Part shown: positions 35,332-46,137 of the stretch, piece after piece
Numbering within the stretch: position 1 is the first letter of the stretch
How the letters are laid out: each line of letters starts with the position of its first letter
Assembly: GCA_004764695.1 (NCBI GenBank)
Contig: SMSO01000037.1
Location: 4,276,337 to 4,340,336 of the forward strand
From: Schizochytrium sp. TIO01
Lineage: Eukaryota > Sar > Bigyra > Thraustochytrida > Thraustochytriidae
DNA length: 64,000 nucleotides
Direction of reading: 5' to 3'
Made by a program: the position numbers and the translations under genes
Notes under the pieces: model-generated
What the model was told of the DNA's origin: nothing
The model's database searches: none
The model's input: the letters and a program-made list of their open reading frames with translations, nothing else

Positions 35332-37524
35332 CGATGAGGTTTTACGAGGGAACATCTAGAAGAAGAATTATAATTATAGCAATGGCTTCTTCTTGTCAGT
35401 CAACAAGTTCCTTCGATTGAAGATCTCGGCAATATAGATCGGACATGTTATTTATTGATAAAATACATCATTATTGTACCTACTTAACATAGCAAATGAA
35501 TATTTATTTTTGCAATTTGACAAGAAAGCTAACCTAAGAAAGAAAAGGTACTTTAGTTTCTCCATCTCTGAGAATAAAGAGTGGATCTAAAGCTAATAAA
35601 ATCAAATCAGCCACCTAATGGCAGGTATCTATGTATCTATGAACAAGTTTGAGTGACCTATTAAACTACTTTTAAAGACAATATAATATATTTCGTTTAT
35701 CAGATCGGCCAAATTTAGTTTCAATATCTATTTCCATATATTATGACACCAAAAATCAATAATTATATAATAAACAAATTATATATGTAAATTTTACAAA
35801 ATATATTGCAAAATTAAATTTAATATTTTTTAATGAGGTTACATATTTTAATTTTGTATAAATTGAATTTTAAAATATAATTTTGTAAATATTTGATTGA
35901 ATTATGATTTAAAATAGATTATTAATTAGAAAAAAAAAATCAGCTTATACATCACCGAAGATGTATATGCTGATTAAAATGATGTTTCTGACTGATCCCA
36001 ATTATTCAATTTTCACTCCTCATTCAGTCACAATCGGCTGTATGGCATTGAGTAGCAGCAGTTTTAATGCCACATGTGTGTGAATATTAATAATTATTAT
36101 TAACAGATAGAACAACTGTGACATGATCATCGGATCAGAGAAATAAATTCGAACAAATTAGTTTGTAACAGGCTGCGTCATGACGTTAATGTGAATTGAA
36201 TAACACACACCTAATGTCGTTGTCAATAAAATAACTAGTTATATATATATATAATACTATCAAGTTCATATTGTGCATGTAACAACACTTTCCTGGATAT
36301 TCCACACTAAAAGTATGTAAACTTTATTTCAGTTTTCGTTTTTCAACAGGTTATATGTTTGAGATAGAATAATGAGATAGGTACATCTTCATATAACCAG
36401 ATGAATTCGCGATATTTGCTCAACCCCAAAACAACGAATGCAAAAGGGGATGTACATACGATAACATAAATAAATATCAAGCTGAGGGCTGTGAATTCCT
36501 TTAGTTGCGGCAAAGGTGGCAGCTATTACTGTTAGGTACTCTTTTCATCCTCCTATGGGTAATTTCTATTGCTTCGCGAAATTAGCAAAGTGCAGCATAT
36601 GGTACTGACACCTTCATATCTTCAATTGCGCAATTTAACAAATACAGAAATATTGTAGTAATGAAAGTAATAGGAAATGCATGTGAGAAGAAGCACAGAA
36701 AGAAACATATTAGGAATCTGAACGTTTTGAATTCAAATGAAACGCTATTTAGTTTAATTACTAGCAGAGCTTAAGTTCATCAGAACCTTTCTTGCTATAT
36801 AGTCTGCTACTTGCCTATCCTCTATAATCCCTATGCTTTAAAAAAACATAGTAACCACGAGACTACTCAATGCGATAGGCAAAATGATTCAGACGATTCT
36901 TTAATGATGATATTAATTATGTTGTTTTAGGATTTCGGCAAGCTCGTTCAACATACCAGACATATTTGTTAACTTGATTAATAACCATCTTGTCCTGGAT
37001 CCTTCTGCCACTTCAGATCGCCCACCAATGAATGGCCAACAATTTACTACCCAAGATGTCTCTGTTTTGCTCAGGGAAGGGACTACCAAACGACACTTTG
37101 AAGCTGCCAATACTTTGTAATTTCTAAATCACAACGAGTCTTTTCGATAAATGATCATGTAATCGTTAATAGAGTAAATAATTTAGTGTGTTCTATCTCT
37201 TAAATATCTATGACAACATGTTGGATAACTGAGAAAAGTGCTAGTTTCAAGTCTCGAACACCTATTTCCATGCAACCTTTTTGTTGAAAGAAGTATTGAA
37301 TTCATACATATGCCGTAGATAAGAAATAAAATGAGACAAAAAGAATAATTGTGCAGGTACGTTTTCACTCTTCATTTTGAGTGTGCCTTTGTTGAGAGTG
37401 CCTTTGGCCAATTTAAACAAGAACAAGAATTTAAGGAGGTTTTGGTTTGAATATAAAAACATAAACTCCAGAATCGATCGATAAAGTGTAATGCATGAAG
37501 TAGAGCTGAAAAATAAATTTGAAT

Positions 37525-37578
<54 letters not shown>
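37525..37578. repeat. (TA)n(GA)n compound repeat
   Basis: About ten TA units followed directly by about sixteen GA units. Confidence 0.95.
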
Positions 37579-37580
<2 letters not shown>

Positions 37581-38678
37581 GGATTATTAACAAAGTTATA
37601 ATCGTATAGGTCCTACATTTAAATACAAGTATTTAATTTCCGATAGACCGCATAAAACTACTTGCTATATAGCGTAATGAGAGATTAGCACAATGCATCT
37701 AAAATAATTGGAATTAATCACTTATTCAGAGCCGGAAAAGTAAGAGCAAACCATGAAATCACCTGAATTGCGAGAAGCAGTTTCTCACACAGCTCTCGAT
37801 ACCCAGCTCTACCCAAAAACCTAAGTTTTAGCATTCACATTACAAGTAAAATAAAATAGTAAAGCACCAAGAGAAGAATCATTGGTCTGAGCTCCTCCGC
37901 GAATGTAAAGCGATGTTCATGCAATGAGGAAACATCGTTGTCATAGGATACACTCACTCACATACACTCACATAATAATCGTATTAGAAATTGTATTCTA
38001 GTTTTGGTGAAGTTTAAAATTCCAATATCAACAGACGAATCTTGCTTTTCCTAATTTGTCTTTACGCAAAAACAAAGATTGTATTTCATTTTAATGCAGA
38101 CGCTATAATACCCTGGGACAGAACTTACTGGACTTGAGGACGACAGTTATATAATCTCAAAGGATCAATTGTTGGATTGAATAGCTCTAGCTGACTAAAT
38201 TATTTATACGCGGAAGCTACCTTGTGTGTTCGCCCTTAAATGTAACTGTATTGGCCATAACTTTTCAAGGAATAACTTCTCAGCAAGCAGAGGCTAAAGA
38301 CAATACGTAAGTATATGATTTGGAGTTTTGCATTCCCCTGACATGCTAATAGCTTCTTGCAAGCAAGAGCACTAGTTTTGTCATCACAAGATGAGCCCAA
38401 GCCATAAATAGCTTTTAGTTGACAAAGTTTTCGCCAAACTAGATGAAATTTTCAATCTCTAGGGGAAGATCATCCTGATACTAAAGGTTGATAATCTTGT
38501 TGCGCTAGCATAAAAAGAAGAGCAGAATATATAGAAGGAAACGTTGACGTTTGACTTTCAAAATAGAGAGAAAGATTTAAGCATATGGGTTCTGGATAGG
38601 ACAGACTAGAGTGTAGAGCATCATCTTTTATGTAACGACGGGATTGTTTGAAACAATGCGAAGATTGTCAGAAAGTCT

Positions 38679-39887
38679 TCAGAAAGTCTTCAGAAAGCTA
38701 TTCTTGAGCATTCGGAATTGAAGACGTAAAGGTCCAAATGTATCTTGACGAAGTGCTGAGTTAAAAATATCAAACTGTGCAGTGGATTGCAATCGTTCAA
38801 GAAAAATTGACGCTTGAACGGTGACCAAAAAAGCAGGAAATGCTTCTTTGGGAATTTTATCATGAAGAGCGCGTGCGTGTTCAAGGTGCCCATGAGCTGT
38901 AGCAGCAACGTCATACACACTCTCTGTGAGGGCCTGGAATGCATGCACGAGCTCCTCATTCTCTTCGGGGGTACGTCCCTCTTGGGGTTTCGAGGAGGCA
39001 GCAAGTGCCGCAAGGCGCTCAAAACTCCAGCTGCGAAGAGCATGCTTGGTCATGATTTCGCTGGGCAAGACTAGCTGTCCATGAGCATAGAGAAAAGGCA
39101 AGCCATTTAGACTGTTTGCAAGTCCAATAGCTTTTCCAGCATGGCTTGCGGCGTGGTCAGTTTCTGCATCACGAACATTGAGCATCTCCAAAGTGAGGTA
39201 AAGCATGCTCGAGGCAGTCCATTCAGCGTATTTCTCCATTTCCGCAAGAGTTTCAGGCTGCTGCATACCGATATCGTCCTGCCGAGCGTCAATCATCCGG
39301 TCGAGCCATCGGCGCGTCAAGTTGCTCTTTTGGATTGCATATTTGAGTTCTGGAAACACGGGATGCCCTTGCATTCCATACTTGGAGCCCGACACATTTT
39401 CAGATGACGAGCCTCTGTAGGCCTCGTCAACTAGTTCTCGCCACCACTGGCAGCGAAGAGCTCCAGCAGCCTCGTTTGAACCGACGCTGTCACGAATGCG
39501 TGCGAGTTCGAGGTTGAAGTATCGAATTGCATAAAATTGTCGGCGAACGTCAGCAGGCATAAGCGTACCAGCAATAAAAGCGGGGCGGTCTCCCGATCGC
39601 ACGGCCTCTGCACAAACGAGCGATGGGTCCTTTGTTGATACTCCTTTTGCTGCAGAGTTGGTGGCTTTATTCTCGTGTTGAGCTTGGCTGCTAAGGTTTC
39701 GTGAAGAGACCATCACATTTTGCACCCAAGGTCGCTGCCGACGCAGAGAGCTTGACCAGCCAACAACAGAGTCACCCGAAACTGAAGCAATGCTAGCTAT
39801 CTTAGCAAGGTTCTGAGGAGCGAATACTTTCGCCCGGAGGCCAAGCATGGATGGTGTTGAGGTAGCGCTCAGCATCGTGGTCAGCAA
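38679..39887 (-). CDS. NDUFAF6: Mitochondrial complex I assembly factor NDUFAF6 (squalene/phytoene synthase fold)
   Basis: 402 residues. An N-terminal presequence rich in Arg/Ser (about 1-70) suggests mitochondrial import. The body matches NDUFAF6: LMPADVRRQFYAIRYFNLEL, RIRDSVGS, GALRCQWWRELVDEAY, LTRRWLDRMIDARQDD, YAEWTASSMLYLTLE, DHAASHAGKAIGLANS, EAFPAFLVTV and a C-terminal FDIFNSALRQ block. The fold is that of squalene/phytoene synthases, but the Asp-rich DxxxD substrate motifs are not intact, in keeping with a non-enzymatic assembly role in making the ND1 module. A carotenoid or squalene synthase is unlikely for that reason. The last codons sit in a small tandem repeat of CTTTCTGAAGA that continues past the stop. 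Single exon. Confidence 0.93.
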   Translation of the reverse strand: MLTTMLSATSTPSMLGLRAKVFAPQNLAKIASIASVSGDSVVGWSSSLRRQRPWVQNVMVSSRNLSSQAQHENKATNSAAKGVSTKDPSLVCAEAVRSGDRPAFIAGTLMPADVRRQFYAIRYFNLELARIRDSVGSNEAAGALRCQWWRELVDEAYRGSSSENVSGSKYGMQGHPVFPELKYAIQKSNLTRRWLDRMIDARQDDIGMQQPETLAEMEKYAEWTASSMLYLTLEMLNVRDAETDHAASHAGKAIGLANSLNGLPFLYAHGQLVLPSEIMTKHALRSWSFERLAALAASSKPQEGRTPEENEELVHAFQALTESVYDVAATAHGHLEHARALHDKIPKEAFPAFLVTVQASIFLERLQSTAQFDIFNSALRQDTFGPLRLQFRMLKNSFLKTF

Positions 39888-41858
39888 ACAAAGTTTGAAC
39901 TATCAACAACAAAGCAGACGAGTAAGCCCTTAGCCCGGGCGATAAGTCAGGAGGCTTAGAAGGCCTATCCAATGAAGGCAACCCGAGGGTGTCTACCTCT
40001 TAATTGCTCAGCTATTGGATGTCTTTCTTCAAGATGCTGCTTCGAGTTTAGTTTCACTGCCTATGGATGTACAAGCCTTCGCTGCTTTTAAAAGTTTCTT
40101 CTGACATCTTTAACTTGGACCAAAAGAGACTCGGTAAAAAAGAAGAAACAAGTAAAAGGTATGATTGGCTTTCTTTCCTTTAAAGAATAGTAATACTTCA
40201 AAGTTACTGCTCTATAGCTAAAAAGAAAAAGAAAAACAAGATAAAAAAGGGATGGAAAAATAATAAATAAATAAATAAATAAATAAATATTATTATTGTC
40301 ATTTATAACTTATACGGTATGTAAATTAGTAAATACTAGGACTGTAAAGGCAAAGACCGAGTAAAAAGTGTCCGAGATACTTGCAGACAATTATATGATA
40401 GATTTTAGAATTGCAAATCCTACGCATCAGCAGATATTTTAACAAGACGCCATAGTTTGTATTTTTTAAACAGATGCTAGATTGTTATTCCAAAGGAAAT
40501 CCCCGTTCTCCGTTCTCCAGATAAAAAGAAGATGGCCTACAAAAGAAGTAGATTCTTCAAATACGAGTTATTGACATGAATTATGAATCATACTGTGGTC
40601 CTGTTAAACTGGGCTCACCTATTAGCTGCACGTTCAGTGTAATATGCTATTACGGGGTTTTGCAACATTACAAAGGAATTTCCAATTATCAATTCTATCA
40701 AAGAAGAGAAATCTTTAGATTATGAAATAAAGCTGGAAAGCCTCCGCATGGTTTATGCAATCCTATCAACCTGTCCGACAAACTTCTTAGAGTGCAGTGA
40801 GCTAGACAGTTCTAGAATATTCACAGACAGTCCTCATACGATTTTTTACTCACATCCAGAAGTGTTAATGGTGAACTCTTTACCTCTTTTGTAGATTAGG
40901 CATCAGAGAATTTAGCGTTAGGCAAAGTATGCGAAGCAATAAAATCTATTTTGCTATCATCATCTAAAGATATTGTGCTCAGAAGTAATAGGAGCATTGT
41001 ATCGTAGCCACCAAAATGAAAACTTCGAAAATATGATAATATAATTTGGCAAGTGGAGTGGTTATATTTCTATCAATCAGGTGAGCTTTCAAGTAATCGA
41101 CGATGCCAAAAAACGAACAATCATAATGTACATGATGGTTAGAATGCATTTAATCACATATCGCTGCTGCATATCAAGTAGGAGATTGATCAACCATCTG
41201 GGGTCAGCCGAGTGTGCTAAATTGCTCTAAGATTACCTACCCTGAAGTCTGACTGCAAAGTTTTGTGTCAGGTCTCTCTCTTGTATTAAACAATGTATAT
41301 AGGTATCACTATTTAAAACTTCATTCTGGTAAAGTGATAGGATAAAACTTAAAATAGTATATATAACACCACACAATGATCTTTGTTTGATTAAAAGATA
41401 AATAACGTGTACTAGTTACTCAATATCCCAGATACTAGTAGTACTTGTTTTCTAAAAGTATTACAGGTTGCTCAGTTTACTCATTAGCTTCTTAGGCTTT
41501 TTGAAGGAACTTAATGTATGTATTCGAGTAAGGCGTAATAGGTACATAACTAATTCCTAATAAAGGAACTTTTAGTTAAAAGAAAGAGAAAAAGAAAAAA
41601 GATTTTATCCTGGTACGAATCTGCTCAGAAGGCAACCTAGTCGCAAATCATCAGCCAGCAATCAGGCACTCTATCCACCACAATTGCATGAGGTGTACTG
41701 GCCAGACAGACTTTACATCCAGCGGCGAATCGTGTACGCATTTTTACTTGCTTTCCCCTGCCTCCGGCAAAATCCAGAAAACCACACACCGAAGCTAATC
41801 TTTAGTTAGAGCCTCTTGCTGGCAAACTCTCAAATCTTTCACGAGCGCTCGTATCACT
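39888..41858. other. Divergent spacer between NDUFAF6 and the PITHD1-like gene
   Basis: 1971 AT-rich bases expected to hold both promoters. It includes an (AATA)n repeat (40262-40289) and, near 41400-41450, several ACTAGT/TACTAGTAGTAC motifs. No coding potential or RNA gene seen. Confidence 0.55.
40262..40289. repeat. (AATA)n tetranucleotide repeat
   Basis: About seven AATA units upstream of NDUFAF6. Confidence 0.9.
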
Positions 41859-42530
41859 ATGGACTGTCGCGAGGAAGCAGAAGAGCACGGCCACAGCCAC
41901 AACAGTGGCCATGGACATTCTCATGGAGGGCACGGGCATTCTCATGGCACTCCGGACGACCCCGAGGGCAACTCGCTCCTCAAATACATTGACACAGAGC
42001 ATGTCACGTGCCTGAACGAGCAAGAGGAAGACTCAGGGAAAACTGTTCTGAAGCACATGAATGAGAAGCTCGATGATTCTCGCTTTGTTTTGAGTGAGGA
42101 AGATGATCCTGAATTGATCTTTTTTATCCCTTTTACAGTTGCTGTCAAGCTCAAGTCATTCTGTATCATTGGTGGTGCACATGGTGAGGCCCCAGCACGT
42201 GCTAAGCTTTTCGTTAACCGGGATGACGTTGACTTTGAGCTTGCACATGACCTAACTCCTGTTCAGGAATTTGAATTAACTGAAGACTTTAGTGGGGAGG
42301 TGGACTATGCGGTGAAGGCCGCTAAATTTTCTAACATCACCTCCTTAACTATCTTCATTCCAGAAAATCATGGTGCTGATTCAACTCGAGTAACCTTTAT
42401 TGGTCTCAAAGGTGAGGGCACAACCGCGCGTCGTGGGGTCGTCGAATGCACCTATGAAGCTCGAGCACAGCTCAAGGATCATGAAAAAACAAGAGGAGAT
42501 GTAAAGGATGCTCGTGGAGAACTTCTTTAA
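41859..42530 (+). CDS. PITHD1: PITH domain protein, PITHD1-like
   Basis: 223 residues, one exon. A His/Gly-rich N-terminus (GHGHSHGGHGHSHG, about 16-29) is followed by a PITH domain (about 38-195): SLLKYIDTEHVTCLNEQ, IFFIPFTVAVKLKSFCIIGG, AKLFVNRDDVDFE, EVDYAVKAAKFSNITSLTIFI and the signature ADSTRVTFIGLKGE. This domain also forms the C-terminus of thioredoxin-like TXNL1 and contacts the proteasome in that protein. Here there is no thioredoxin domain, as in animal PITHD1. The His-rich start is shared with animal PITHD1 and could bind metal. Convergent with the CDK gene. Confidence 0.93.
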   Translation: MDCREEAEEHGHSHNSGHGHSHGGHGHSHGTPDDPEGNSLLKYIDTEHVTCLNEQEEDSGKTVLKHMNEKLDDSRFVLSEEDDPELIFFIPFTVAVKLKSFCIIGGAHGEAPARAKLFVNRDDVDFELAHDLTPVQEFELTEDFSGEVDYAVKAAKFSNITSLTIFIPENHGADSTRVTFIGLKGEGTTARRGVVECTYEARAQLKDHEKTRGDVKDARGELL

Positions 42531-43689
42531 TAGATAATTACTGCTCCCTCATACTCAAGAAGTAGCTGTCCAAATTAATAAAGATAGCCTTTATAAAGCA
42601 AGATACCTCATCAATATTTTTGGCTGCATGGCAAAAATGTACGAGCATCATATTTGTGCACTTTATTGAAAGTAAAATCTTTAACACCTTCCCTTGTGTA
42701 TTATCTTCCTTTAGTATATTGTTTGAATTGATAATGACGTCGATTCCTCCACTCCGTTTTCTCCATTTGCTTCTCAGGTCCAAAATATCTTGAGACAAGG
42801 AAGAGCCTCATACAAGGCCATTGCTGAAATTTTCTTACACTTCAATAGATAAAAATGATTTCCAATCTGATAGATCCCAATCTTATTTGTCAAAGATTTG
42901 CAGTGCGAGTGCTGTAAATGCGTTATAGAACTGGTTATGTCAGAGACGGCACGGTAGGAAGGGAGTGAAATATCTCATAATAATGAGTTCTTTTTTGTAA
43001 TGTTCAGACTCAACATCATTTTTCAAATATGTAAGAAACTTTTTTTTTGCTTAGGAAGCGCAGATATGTAATTTGTGTTGGGGGGAAGGTAACGACAGCC
43101 CTCTTTGGGAACTGTCAAGTTGTTTTTCATTTCATGTAGTATAAGTGCGGCGCCACGAGCCTGTTGTTTGTGCAACAGGCCCGAATGGATTCGGGAAAAT
43201 ATGAACGCCAGGGATTATTGCTTATGCAACCTGGCCCACTGTACACGTTTGGTGCATCAACATTAAGATCTGGTTGTACATATGGCGAAAATAGACAGCA
43301 TCTCGTATGAAGCAGAGCGAACCATGACCTGCGGGAATAGCAACTCAATCTTTTTGACTGCGAGTTAGCGACACAGATATCCAGCAATTGGTAAATCTTA
43401 AAATGGTTGCACAATGCGAGTGTGACGTGGCACACGATCCTCTGTGCAATTAGGTTGCCTGTCTTGTAATGAGAAGCCTATATTCTCGTAGCTGAAGCGA
43501 GTATTCGCACTCAAGGAGGGTTAAAAGTCCGCTTCAGTGGTGTATAAACAACCCTTGGCCCACGAAGCCCTTCATCTAGGAAGCTAACACCAGCGTCCAT
43601 CCTGGTGGTCGGCATACATGGGGCCAGTGCCAGATGCAGCAGCGCTCGCGCCAGCGCCTGATCCACGAGCAGAGCCAGTCATGTCAGCA
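42531..43689. other. Convergent spacer, PITHD1-like and CDK
   Basis: 1159 bases. Around 43140-43260 three consecutive hairpins and a possible closing stem form a candidate structured RNA. The rest is AT-rich with a T run near 43038-43047. Frames at 42538-42798 and 43127-43435 (minus) have no recognisable domain. Confidence 0.55.
43150..43255. ncRNA. Candidate multi-hairpin structured RNA
   Basis: Four helices can be drawn. Closing stem: GCGCCA (43150-43155) with TGGTGC (43250-43255), one G-U pair. Hairpin 1: GCCTGTTG/CAACAGGC, 8 bp, loop TTTGTG. Hairpin 2: CCGAA/TTCGG, loop TGGA. Hairpin 3: GCCAGG/CCTGGC with an inner TTGC/GCAA and loop TTAT. The strand is undetermined. It is not a recognised tRNA, U-RNA or 5S RNA. 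It could also be structure in the 3' untranslated region of the CDK transcript. Confidence 0.3.
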
Positions 43690-44742
43690 TTAGTCGAACG
43701 AACCAGTTGGCTGATAGCTTTGTGCATTAGTTCGGGGTTGTTCAAATGCTGCAGGGGCACGCTGCTGATGCTGGTGCTGGAAACCGAATCCAGTACCTGG
43801 CTGAGGATTGCCTGCACGGTGATTGCCGCGAGCTTGCAGGTGTTGATATTGTTCGCGAGGGTCAGTTCGACGAACGACATCAAAATAAGGATGTTCAAGA
43901 GCCTCCTTAGCTGTAATGCGACGACTTGGGTCATATTGAAGCATCCTCTGCAAAAGGTTTCGGCCCAAGGGGTCTACGACCCCATGCGCCCACTTTGCAA
44001 TATCTCGCGCACGCCATTTCGGAAAGATGGGCTGGTAATCTGGAAGAGATGTAACCCCAGGCCAGACAGAGTCATCCGGGGTACCCAAAGTACGGAAAAT
44101 ACGAAAAAGTTCATCGATCTCCGAATCTCCTGGGAAAAGAGCGTCACGGTTCGCCATTTCCGCAAAAATGACACCAACGCTCCAAATATCCACAGGAGTG
44201 GAGTAGTGGCGTGAATTGAGAAGAATTTCGGGAGCGCGGTACCAAAGCGTAACAACTTCGTGCGTGTACATACGAATTGGAATACCAAATGCCCGGGCCA
44301 AGCCAAAATCAGCTATCTTCAACTTGCCAGTTCGATCAATAAGCAAGTTTTGGGGCTTCAGATCGCGATGCAGAACACGGTGTGAGTGGCAGAAAGCGAT
44401 ACCTAGCAGCAGCTGGTATAAGTAGGACTTCACAAGGTCCGGGCTAAGACCTTCAGGACCGCACGTATCCATATACTTTTTGAGATCCTGGTCCAGGAAT
44501 TCAAAAACTAGATAAAGCTTACTTTCGAAGTGAATCACGTCACGAAGCATAACGATGTTCTCGTGGGAAAGTTCCTTAAGTAGGCTAATCTCACGGATTG
44601 CAGTGCTAGGCACTCCCTCATCTTGCCCTTCAAGGGTAATCTTTTTGAGTGCATAGAAAGAACCATTCAGCCGGTCCCGCGCTTTGTAGACAATTCCATA
44701 GGTTCCCTCGCCAATCTTCTCCACTCTTTGGTATCGATCCAT
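43690..44742 (-). CDS. PSTAIRE-type cyclin-dependent kinase (CDK1/CDK2 family)
   Basis: Serine/threonine kinase of 350 residues that drives cell-cycle transitions with a cyclin. Features: glycine loop GEGTYG (11-16) with the inhibitory T14/Y15 pair, Lys33, the cyclin-binding helix PSTAIRE (45-51), HRD (125-127), DFG (145-147), activation-loop Thr160 in [14 protein letters not shown], and the [18 protein letters not shown] insert. The kinase core ends near residue 290 ([12 protein letters not shown]). About 60 extra residues rich in Gln/His/Arg follow and are not typical of CDK1. T14, Y15 and T160 imply control by Wee1/CDC25 and a CDK-activating kinase, by homology. Single exon. It could be the CDK1 orthologue, but this is not provable from one gene. 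Confidence 0.96.
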   Translation of the reverse strand: MDRYQRVEKIGEGTYGIVYKARDRLNGSFYALKKITLEGQDEGVPSTAIREISLLKELSHENIVMLRDVIHFESKLYLVFEFLDQDLKKYMDTCGPEGLSPDLVKSYLYQLLLGIAFCHSHRVLHRDLKPQNLLIDRTGKLKIADFGLARAFGIPIRMYTHEVVTLWYRAPEILLNSRHYSTPVDIWSVGVIFAEMANRDALFPGDSEIDELFRIFRTLGTPDDSVWPGVTSLPDYQPIFPKWRARDIAKWAHGVVDPLGRNLLQRMLQYDPSRRITAKEALEHPYFDVVRRTDPREQYQHLQARGNHRAGNPQPGTGFGFQHQHQQRAPAAFEQPRTNAQSYQPTGSFD

Positions 44743-46117
44743 TGTAAAGGTATATAGGAATGAAGCCGGGAAATCTCAGCAATGTCTCAATTTCTTATGG
44801 CCGAAGAAGAATATTGAATATGCTCCTATTAAAGCTTCTGCGATTGGTCAGCCACCAAGATTAAGTGCTTGCCTAGTTTCTAGGATTGGCTTGGTTTGCC
44901 ATATATTTCCTTCGTGAAATAAATGGAGTTGAAAAAAGAAGCCAATGACCTTACGTAAGACAAAGTGTTGATTCAAGAATCAGATTTCGTTGTTTTGATA
45001 TGTATAATGCTTACGTTTTCAACGTTGTGCCTTGGTGTTGATATTTCTATACACCCCAAATGTTCTGCTAATATTGAAATCTTTGTGTGAGAGCGTTCTT
45101 GAACCACGAATGCTGTCAGTTGGGATCTTACTCTGTCTTTCTGCTCCGAACGATTTGCCTCAGAAAGCCTGTGAATCAAAAAGCTTGCTTTTTCGCACGT
45201 CGATAAGCTAAAGAGGGCCTGCAAACAAAGATGACGAGTAAGAGCGCAATGTCTCTGCCTCTGCTTTCTCTGGTGCTTGTGCTAGTCTCGTTACTGATTT
45301 AGAAATATAATTCTTCTGTCTCTTTGGGGAAGGAATTAGCAGAAGAAGACTTGTAATATGGAGCTGACAATGGCGATAAAGAAGTCAAGAAGAAACAATC
45401 CACAAACTTCGTGCAAAAAAGGGTTGGGTTGAGTTGAGATAGGATGAGTAGATAGATGCTAGACAGTTAATCGATACAGATCGACGTGTTCTGTCAATCA
45501 AATAAACAACCAAACAGTCTATCAATCAATCAATCACTCGAATACAGAGTAGGCAACTGACGGCGCTCTTGGCGACTCGGTTGGTCCAACCAGCCGAAAC
45601 GCAAGAGAACGCGCCGAAAGTGTTTTTGATGAGTGTAGGGGGATTTTGTTCTTGCTGTGCTCTACAACCTTCCAGCTCTTCTCTTACCCCGCGCTCTCGG
45701 CCCCTTGGCCGCACGTTTGAACTCTGTCTTGGTCTTGACCTTTCCTCCTCCTCCCCCTCCTCCTTCTATCCTCCTCACTCTTACTAACCAAACAGCTACT
45801 AGGCTAGCTAAGCAACTAACTAGTCAGCTAAACTACTACTAGACACAGTGGTAGTCGAAAGCTAAGTAGATAGTATAGATGCATACAGCTAGGTAGGTAT
45901 TAGGGTACCTAGTGTATTTGTTCAACATAGAGAGGCCAAGTACCCAATGGTGCTGATTAGGTGCTTATTCATCTTATTCGATTATAAGAATAGCCTGGGT
46001 TGGTGATCACTTCATATTTGTCCTTGCATGTTCAGGTTAGGAGGTGCAGCATACCAACCTTGGTTTCTTGAAGCTGCTTAGTACTACAATGATTGATTAC
46101 TCTCGCCAAGTTGTTTA

Positions 46118-46137
46118 ATTATTATTATTATTATTAC
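46118..46137. repeat. (ATT)n triplet repeat
   Basis: About six ATT units. Confidence 0.85.

Larger units (their letters stand above)
34429..38678. other. 4.25 kb AT-rich spacer
   Basis: Between the GPCR and NDUFAF6, whose 3' ends face each other. It holds copy C of the dispersed repeat (35021-35080), (TA)n runs (35312-35331 and 36240-36252), a block of extreme AT content (about 35690-35950), and a (TA)n(GA)n compound repeat (37525-37578). A short plus-strand open frame at 36917-37120 follows a good splice acceptor but has no recognisable domain. No confident gene. Confidence 0.5.

Noticed and set aside
38679-39887. NDUFAF6 frame as a phytoene or squalene synthase
   Set aside because: The fold is shared, but the Asp-rich substrate motifs are not intact and the specific NDUFAF6 blocks (YAEWTASSMLYLTLE, DHAASHAGKAIGL) match better.
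43584-44425. Plus and minus frames overlapping the CDK
   Set aside because: Shadows of the CDK coding sequence, which has all kinase motifs.
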